Shown piece by piece: positions 50,805 to 55,000 of a stretch of 55,000 nucleotides of DNA. Source of the stretch: Dictyostelium firmibasis. Its lineage: Eukaryota; Evosea; Eumycetozoa; Dictyosteliales; Dictyosteliaceae. The notes below the pieces were generated by a model. The model was given only the letters and a program-made list of their open reading frames with translations, was not told where the DNA came from and did no database searches. The position numbers were made by a program, and so were the translations under genes. The first letter of the stretch is position 1, and each line of letters starts with the position of its first letter. The stretch covers positions 1,622,501 through 1,677,500 of the forward strand of contig CM069768.1 of assembly GCA_036169595.1 (NCBI GenBank), written 5' to 3'.

Positions 50805-50886
50805 TGGATTTCCGAGAGTTTTTTTTTTTTTTTTTTACCTATGATTAGACGCAAGGTCTATCGGCGGTGTTTGGATTTCCGAGAGT
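50805..50886 (-). repeat. A-tailed 35-base insertion with 15-base target duplication, copy 1
   Basis: TGGATTTCCGAGAGT occurs at 50805-50819 and again at 50872-50886. Between the two copies are T17 and a 35-base core; on the minus strand this is core plus poly-A17 flanked by a target-site duplication. The core contains a TAGAC-CTTGC-GTCTA hairpin. Confidence 0.75.
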
Positions 50887-50895
50887 CGAACCCCT
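50885..50895 (-). promoter_or_regulatory. external B box downstream of tRNA-Lys
   Basis: The minus strand reads GGGGTTCGACT about 28 bases past the tRNA-Lys end, close to the B-box consensus GGTTCGANNCC. Its outer edge overlaps the target duplication of the neighbouring insertion. Confidence 0.5.
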
Positions 50896-50922
50896 GCCTT
50901 TAATTTCTTTCTAATAAAGTTT

Positions 50923-50995
50923 CGCCCAACGGGGGGCTCGAACCCCCGACCACCAGATTAAGAGTCTGGCGCTCTACCGACTGAGCTAGCCGGGC
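50923..50995 (-). tRNA. tRNA-Lys (CUU)
   Basis: On the minus strand: acceptor GCCCGGC/GTTGGGC (two G-T pairs), D arm GCTC/GAGC, anticodon stem CCAGA/TCTGG around CTCTTAA (anticodon CTT), T arm CGGGG/CCCCG around GTTCGAG, discriminator G. There is no intron. The usual T-run terminator is missing; the 3' flank reads AACTTTATTAG. Confidence 0.93.
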
Positions 50996-51124
50996 CTTTT
51001 ATATTTTTTTTTAAAAAATAGTGAATAATGGCAAAAACAATTGTGATAAAAATGAGTGATCGAGGTCTTTTCTAAAATGTTAAAGTTTGGTTTAATCTCC
51101 AAAAATTCCTTTATTCTAAGAGAA

Positions 51125-51705
51125 TTAAAATGAATTTGAAAGAATGATTTTTGGTGAATCATCATTTAATCTACAACAATCTAAAATAAACAACTTTTTA
51201 AATGAAACCTTTAAATCAAATAATTTTGAACAACCACTTTCAATCTCTTTTTCTCTAATTTCAATCATATCAACAATCTCATTTAAACTTAAATATTGTT
51301 TTTTTGATTTACTTTTTAAATTATTTTCTAATTCAAATTCAATCCCATTCTCTTTTAATTATTTTAAAAAAATTAGTAAATTGAGTAATTATATGTTTGT
51401 TTTTTAATATATATAAAATACTTTTTGAAATAGAAAAACCACTGTAATAAAAAATTAAATCAATATTAGTGTCAGTAAATTTGAATAAATTTAAACATTC
51501 TTGAAATTTCTTTTTCAAATTGGGTTCATTTGTTACTAATGAACATTGAAAACCACACTTGCTCTCAAGAGTGTCAGACATTCTTTTAGCATCATTATCA
51601 AAATGCATTGAACTACCATAATTGTTACCAATAATGAATGCTTTTTTTATTTTAATATTTTTATAATTTTCCTATATTTAAAAAAAATATTAATAAAAAT
51701 AAACT

Positions 51706-51749
<44 letters not shown>

Positions 51750-51873
51750 CAAAATAAAATGCAACTATAAGAGTAGTGAATAAACCACACCACATTGGTA
51801 AAATTTAAAACAAAAAAAAAATACATACCAAATTGTGAAATTCGCGCTATCCATTTTCTAATAAAACATCCAT
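51125..51873 (-). pseudogene. caspase-like (peptidase C14) gene, degenerate or pseudoenzyme
   Basis: Minus-strand exons 51422-51671 and 51125-51351 join in phase (intron 51352-51421) into 158 residues with the order of a caspase p20 fold: KKAFIIGNNYGSS strand, DNDAKRMSDTLESKCGF helix, NIDLIFYYSGFS, and KLFILDCCR with the catalytic Cys. The catalytic His motif, normally YYSGHG, reads YYSGFS, so His is lost. A likely first exon (51830-51873, donor GTATGT) carries an in-frame TAG after nine codons from its ATG, and no other good start is seen upstream; the first internal Met lies at 51608. The small p10-like subunit is absent because the frame stops soon after the Cys motif. I read it as a decayed metacaspase or paracaspase relative, or as a truncated pseudoprotease. 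Confidence 0.6.
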
Positions 51874-52122
51874 AATCTTCTCACCCTTTATGTAACTCCA
51901 TAAATAAATTTAATTAAATAATTCCAAATCTACACAATTTTTGAATTTGCATTTGTTTTTATTAAAACAATTTGTCAAAAAAATATAAAAATTTTAAAAA
52001 AAAAAATTGAAATTTTTTTTTTAAAAAAATTTTTTTTAAATTTTTTTTTTTTTTTTTTTATTTTTTCATTGTTTTTTATTTGAAACGAATATTAATTAAA
52101 CTAATTATACACAAAGATAAAA
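51874..52122. other. spacer and promoter of the TOM22-like gene
   Basis: AT-rich, ending in T and A runs before the ATG; nothing else seen. Confidence 0.5.
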
Positions 52123-52434
52123 ATGGCAAAAGGATTAACAAAGAAACCAACCAAAAAGAGTAAATCAACCCCTTCATCACATGAAACACCAAAACCAGCA
52201 GTTGGATTTTTTAAAAGATTAAGTGCAAATAAAACATTAGGCAATGTTGTTGTTGGTTCAGTAAACTTGGTTTGTTTTGCAACTCATAAACTTTTAAATA
52301 TGACATGGGTAGCAGTTACATTTGCAGCACTTTTCTTAACACCAGCATATAAAAGTTTAGCTGCTGATTTAGAAGAATCTGAAAAAGCTACCGATAACCC
52401 AGATCAATACTTAGCCGAAGGAATAATGGACTAA
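52123..52434 (+). CDS. TOM22-like mitochondrial outer-membrane import subunit
   Basis: A single exon of 103 residues. A basic Lys/Thr/Ser-rich N-terminal third is followed by GFFKRLSANKTLGNVV, then a single hydrophobic segment NMTWVAVTFAALFLTPAYKS (about residues 64-83) and a short acidic tail. The Trp in the membrane segment, the Pro at its end and the size fit TOM22/TOM9, the central receptor and organiser of the outer-membrane translocase. Animal TOM22 has an acidic cytosolic domain that this protein lacks, as in plant TOM9. The identification rests on size, topology and the membrane motif, so it is moderate. Confidence 0.6.
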   Translation: MAKGLTKKPTKKSKSTPSSHETPKPAVGFFKRLSANKTLGNVVVGSVNLVCFATHKLLNMTWVAVTFAALFLTPAYKSLAADLEESEKATDNPDQYLAEGIMD

Positions 52435-52539
52435 AAATTCTAAATAAATATAATATACATAAACACACAAACAAAAAGATACACCCAAACTAATAATAAT
52501 ATAATAATAATAATAGTCAAAAAATTGTAAAATCTTTAC

Positions 52540-52581
<42 letters not shown>

Positions 52582-53043
52582 ATACCAACTCACATACAAA
52601 CCTACATAATCTAAATACAAATCTCAGTAAACATAACAACAAAAAACCTCAATATAACTTTAAACTTTGTTTTTTTTTAAAATAAAAAATAAATAAAAAA
52701 AAAAATTCTAAAAAAAAAAAAAAAATTAATAATAATAAATTGTGATGGTATTTTTTTTATTATCATCATTATCTATTTATATATTATTATAATTTTTTGG
52801 GATATTTTTTTTTTTTTATTTGTAAATATAAAAAAAGAATAGAGATTAATCGATCATTGGAACCTTTCGTTTTTTTTTTTTTTTTTTAATAAAAAAAAAA
52901 TAAATAATAAAAAAAAAAATTAAAAATAAAAAAAATTAAAAAAAACGAAATGCGAATTTTGAGAAATTTTTATTTTTCTTTTTTTTTTTTTAATTTTTTT
53001 TTTTTTTTTATTTGTAAATATAAATATATAAAAAGATTTAATC
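52435..53043. other. AT-rich intergenic region with a local duplication
   Basis: 3' untranslated and promoter sequence. A T tract followed by ATTTGTAAATATAAA occurs twice, ending near 52832 and 53023; the second copy immediately precedes the next ATG. No gene seen. Confidence 0.5.
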
Positions 53044-53604
53044 ATGGGTAGATATAGCGGTCATGGTGGTACACACACTAAAAAAAAACAATATAAAAGA
53101 GCAAGAAGTACAAAGAATAGAGCAAAAGGTATTCATTTTTTTAATTAAATAAATTCTAAATAGAATCATTATTGTTACTATTATTAAACAACACTAATAA
53201 AATAAATTTTTGTTTTGATTATCTATAATATATATAAATAAAAAAAAAAATAAAAAAAAAAAGATATTGATCAAATTTTTGATGAGATTCAACCAGAAAC
53301 TGTAGATAAATTTTCAAAATTTGAAGTAGATCCAGATTTACCAGGTATGGGTCAAAACTTTTGTATACATTGTTCTAAACATTTTGTAACAAATGAAGAT
53401 TTACAAAGTCATTTCAAAGGAAAACCACATAAAAATAGATTAAAGGAATTAAAAACTAAACCATATTCACTTCAAGAAAGTCAAACACCAGTTGATAATG
53501 GTGTAAAATTAAATAGAGATGCTAATGGAGTCCCAACTACAACTGATGTTTCGGGTACAATTAAAAAATCTACTATTACTACCACAACTACTACTACTGC
53601 TTAA
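53044..53604 (+). CDS. ZNF593/Bud20-like C2H2 zinc-finger protein
   Basis: Two exons (53044-53128, 53264-53604) encode 141 residues. The N-terminus is basic (GRYSGHGGTHTKKKQYKRAR), followed by the acidic segment VDPDLPGMGQ and one C2H2 finger FCIHCSKHFVTNEDLQSHF with KGKPHKNRLKEL, exactly the ZNF593 order including the PDLPG motif before the finger. A Thr-rich tail ends the protein. In yeast Bud20 is a shuttling factor needed for nuclear export of pre-60S ribosomal subunits; that role is expected here. It sits next to a NOC4-like gene, also in ribosome assembly. Confidence 0.9.
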
Positions 53605-53854
53605 ATTATATATATATGAATATATAATAAAAAAAAAAGAAAAAAAAAAAAAAAAAAAAGAAAAATAATAATAAAAAAAAAATTTAAAAAAAAAAAAAAA
53701 ATGTATATAATGATAATAATATTAATAATATATAAACTGTAAAAAAAAAATGTTTGTTTTTTGTTTTTTTTTTAAAGTAGTTTATTTATTGTTTTTATTT
53801 TTGTAGTTTTTTTCTTGTTTTTTTTTATTATATCTTTTATTTTTTTTTTTTGTT

Positions 53855-55000
53855 TTAAAATTTCCAGTCAGACATGAAATCAGTATCTTGTTCAATTAAT
53901 TGTGATTTTTGTTGATAAGCCAATGGAACAGTTGAAGATTTCTTTTTAAATGAATTTTCATACATAACTTGATAGGTGACAAAAGAGAATTCATTTAAAT
54001 CGATGATATTTTTAAGACCGCCATCGAATAATTTTGCCATTTTACTAACTTCTGGAGCATAATGATCACGAAGTATTTGAATCTCCCAAAGTGAACTTGA
54101 GATGGCATTACATTTACTTGGATCTTCTTCAAGTGGGTCATATGGATCATTACCATATAAACCTTTGATATCTAATGATGATTCTGGTTGTTCTATATCT
54201 TGTTTAATTAATAATACAGATTGTCTAGTTACTTGTTGTTGTTGTTGTTGTTGTGCTTGAATTTGAGCATTTGTTAATTGCTTGATTGGATTGTTAATTA
54301 AACAATGACAAGTTACATTTCTTTGAAGAAGATTATAAATCAATGGTAATAAAATCAATGAACCATATGGTGGTGAAATTAAACAAAGTGTTGCACATCT
54401 CTTTATAAATGCTGCTACCATATAGTTTGGTAAACTTTTTGATGATAAAAATAAATCTGCCAATTTAAAAAATCTAGCTCTATATTTTGCATATAAAACA
54501 CCTGGTTGAAATAATGAGTATAATTTTTTAAAAAAGTCTGGATATTCTCTGGTTATATATAAAAAAAAAAAAGGAACAAAAACTTATTAGTATTTTTTTT
54601 CAATGTTAATAATATTTATAATATTAAAACTTACAAATTATATTTTGTTATTAAAATGAAAACACCATTTAACGCTAAAATTGAAGTAACACCACCTAAA
54701 TCATAAGAATTTGTAAAGAAATCTAAGAGTACTCTTGCATCAGTTAAATAAGGGAAAACACGATCAGGTAAACCAAGAAGTACATGTTTATAGATTGTTG
54801 GTGGTAATGGTAAAGTTAAGAAAGAGATCCAAGCTTTACTAAAGATTAATTTATATGATGAAACCTTTGTTAACAAAGACCAATTTGAAGAGATCTTTTC
54901 CCACTCTTTCTCATTGAAATTCTTTGGTTTTTCTAATTGTGATTTCTTTGATTGTTGTTTTAATTTAGTCTTTAAAGAGGAGTTATTTTCAGTGATACAA
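53855..55000 (-). CDS. noc4l: NOC4-like nucleolar protein (3' part, runs off the right edge)
   Basis: Two exons are visible: 54636-55000 (open at the right edge) and 53855-54548, joined in phase across an 87-base intron into about 353 residues. The conserved CBF/Mak21-type C-terminal block is clear: GVFILITKYNLEYPDFFKKLY, YRARFFKLADLFLSSKSLP, VAAFIKRCATLCLISPP, DPYDPLEEDPSKCNAISSSLWEI and LRDHYAPEVSKMAKLF. A Gln run sits in the linker. NOC4 works with NOP14 in 40S subunit assembly and export. The N-terminal half lies outside the window. The donor at 54635 and acceptor at 54549 agree with the conserved Leu-Glu-Tyr-Pro. Confidence 0.93.

Larger units (their letters stand above)
50240..50922 (-). 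other. cluster of small A-tailed, tRNA-like insertions downstream of tRNA-Lys
   Basis: Read on the minus strand, this region holds several short units that each end in an A tract: 35-base cores at 50837-50871 and 50485-50519, a 29-base unit at 50741-50769, and a tRNA-like unit at 50580-50644. Two of them are bounded by direct repeats (50805-50819/50872-50886 and 50717-50725/50770-50778). No TTTT occurs on the minus strand anywhere in the interval. This is the signature of small RNAs or truncated elements copied by LINE-type target-primed reverse transcription. See findings. Confidence 0.6.

Noticed and set aside
51144-51407. Plus-strand 87-residue open frame
   Set aside because: Antisense of the caspase-like minus-strand exon, whose frame is much more protein-like and in phase with a second exon.

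Overview
The window is almost certainly nuclear DNA of a social amoeba, most likely Dictyostelium discoideum. The evidence is extreme A+T bias, intergenic DNA made mostly of long A and T runs, codon runs for Asn, Gln, Ser and Thr, short AT-rich introns with GTAAGT/GTATGT donors, tight gene packing, and proteins that read as Dictyostelium orthologues. All exon boundaries were worked out by eye from reading frame and splice sites and should be treated as predictions.

Layout. 1-6.1 kb: the 3' end of an unrecognised gene, then a DHX9/Maleless-like DEAH RNA helicase with two dsRNA-binding-like regions. 6.4-15.5 kb: a run of central-metabolism genes (mitochondrial citrate synthase, methylmalonyl-CoA epimerase, GAPDH, the E2 subunit of 2-oxoglutarate dehydrogenase) with an ER protein disulfide-isomerase among them. 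15.7-19.1 kb: a class I glutamine amidotransferase, a Dictyostelium-type F-box/repeat-like protein and a one-RRM protein. 19.1-21.7 kb: a long intergenic region with tRNA-Met(CAU), its downstream external B box and a decayed coding-like patch. 21.7-23.9 kb: a multidomain GTPase (vWA-like, P-loop GTPase like IFI44, ubiquitin-like C-terminus). 24-41 kb: two giant genes transcribed away from each other, a Furry-family scaffold (-) and a zizimin-type DOCK guanine nucleotide exchange factor (+).

41-46 kb: a small secreted protein, tRNA-His(GUG) followed by an LTR-like relic, a secreted cysteine-rich protein with an ATT-repeat intron, and an unrecognised 537-residue protein. 47.7-50 kb: a TBC-domain RabGAP. 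50.2-51 kb: tRNA-Lys(CUU) with a cluster of small, A-tailed, tRNA-like insertions downstream, the most unusual stretch of the window. 51.1-51.9 kb: a decayed or divergent caspase-like gene. 52-55 kb: a TOM22-like mitochondrial import subunit, a ZNF593/Bud20-like ribosome-biogenesis zinc finger and the 3' part of a NOC4-like nucleolar gene.

Genes that may work together: methylmalonyl-CoA epimerase feeds succinyl-CoA into the TCA cycle, where citrate synthase and the 2-oxoglutarate dehydrogenase E2 act, and GAPDH supplies pyruvate upstream. Furry and DOCK proteins both belong to cell polarity and cytoskeletal signalling. The ZNF593-like and NOC4-like genes both serve ribosome assembly.
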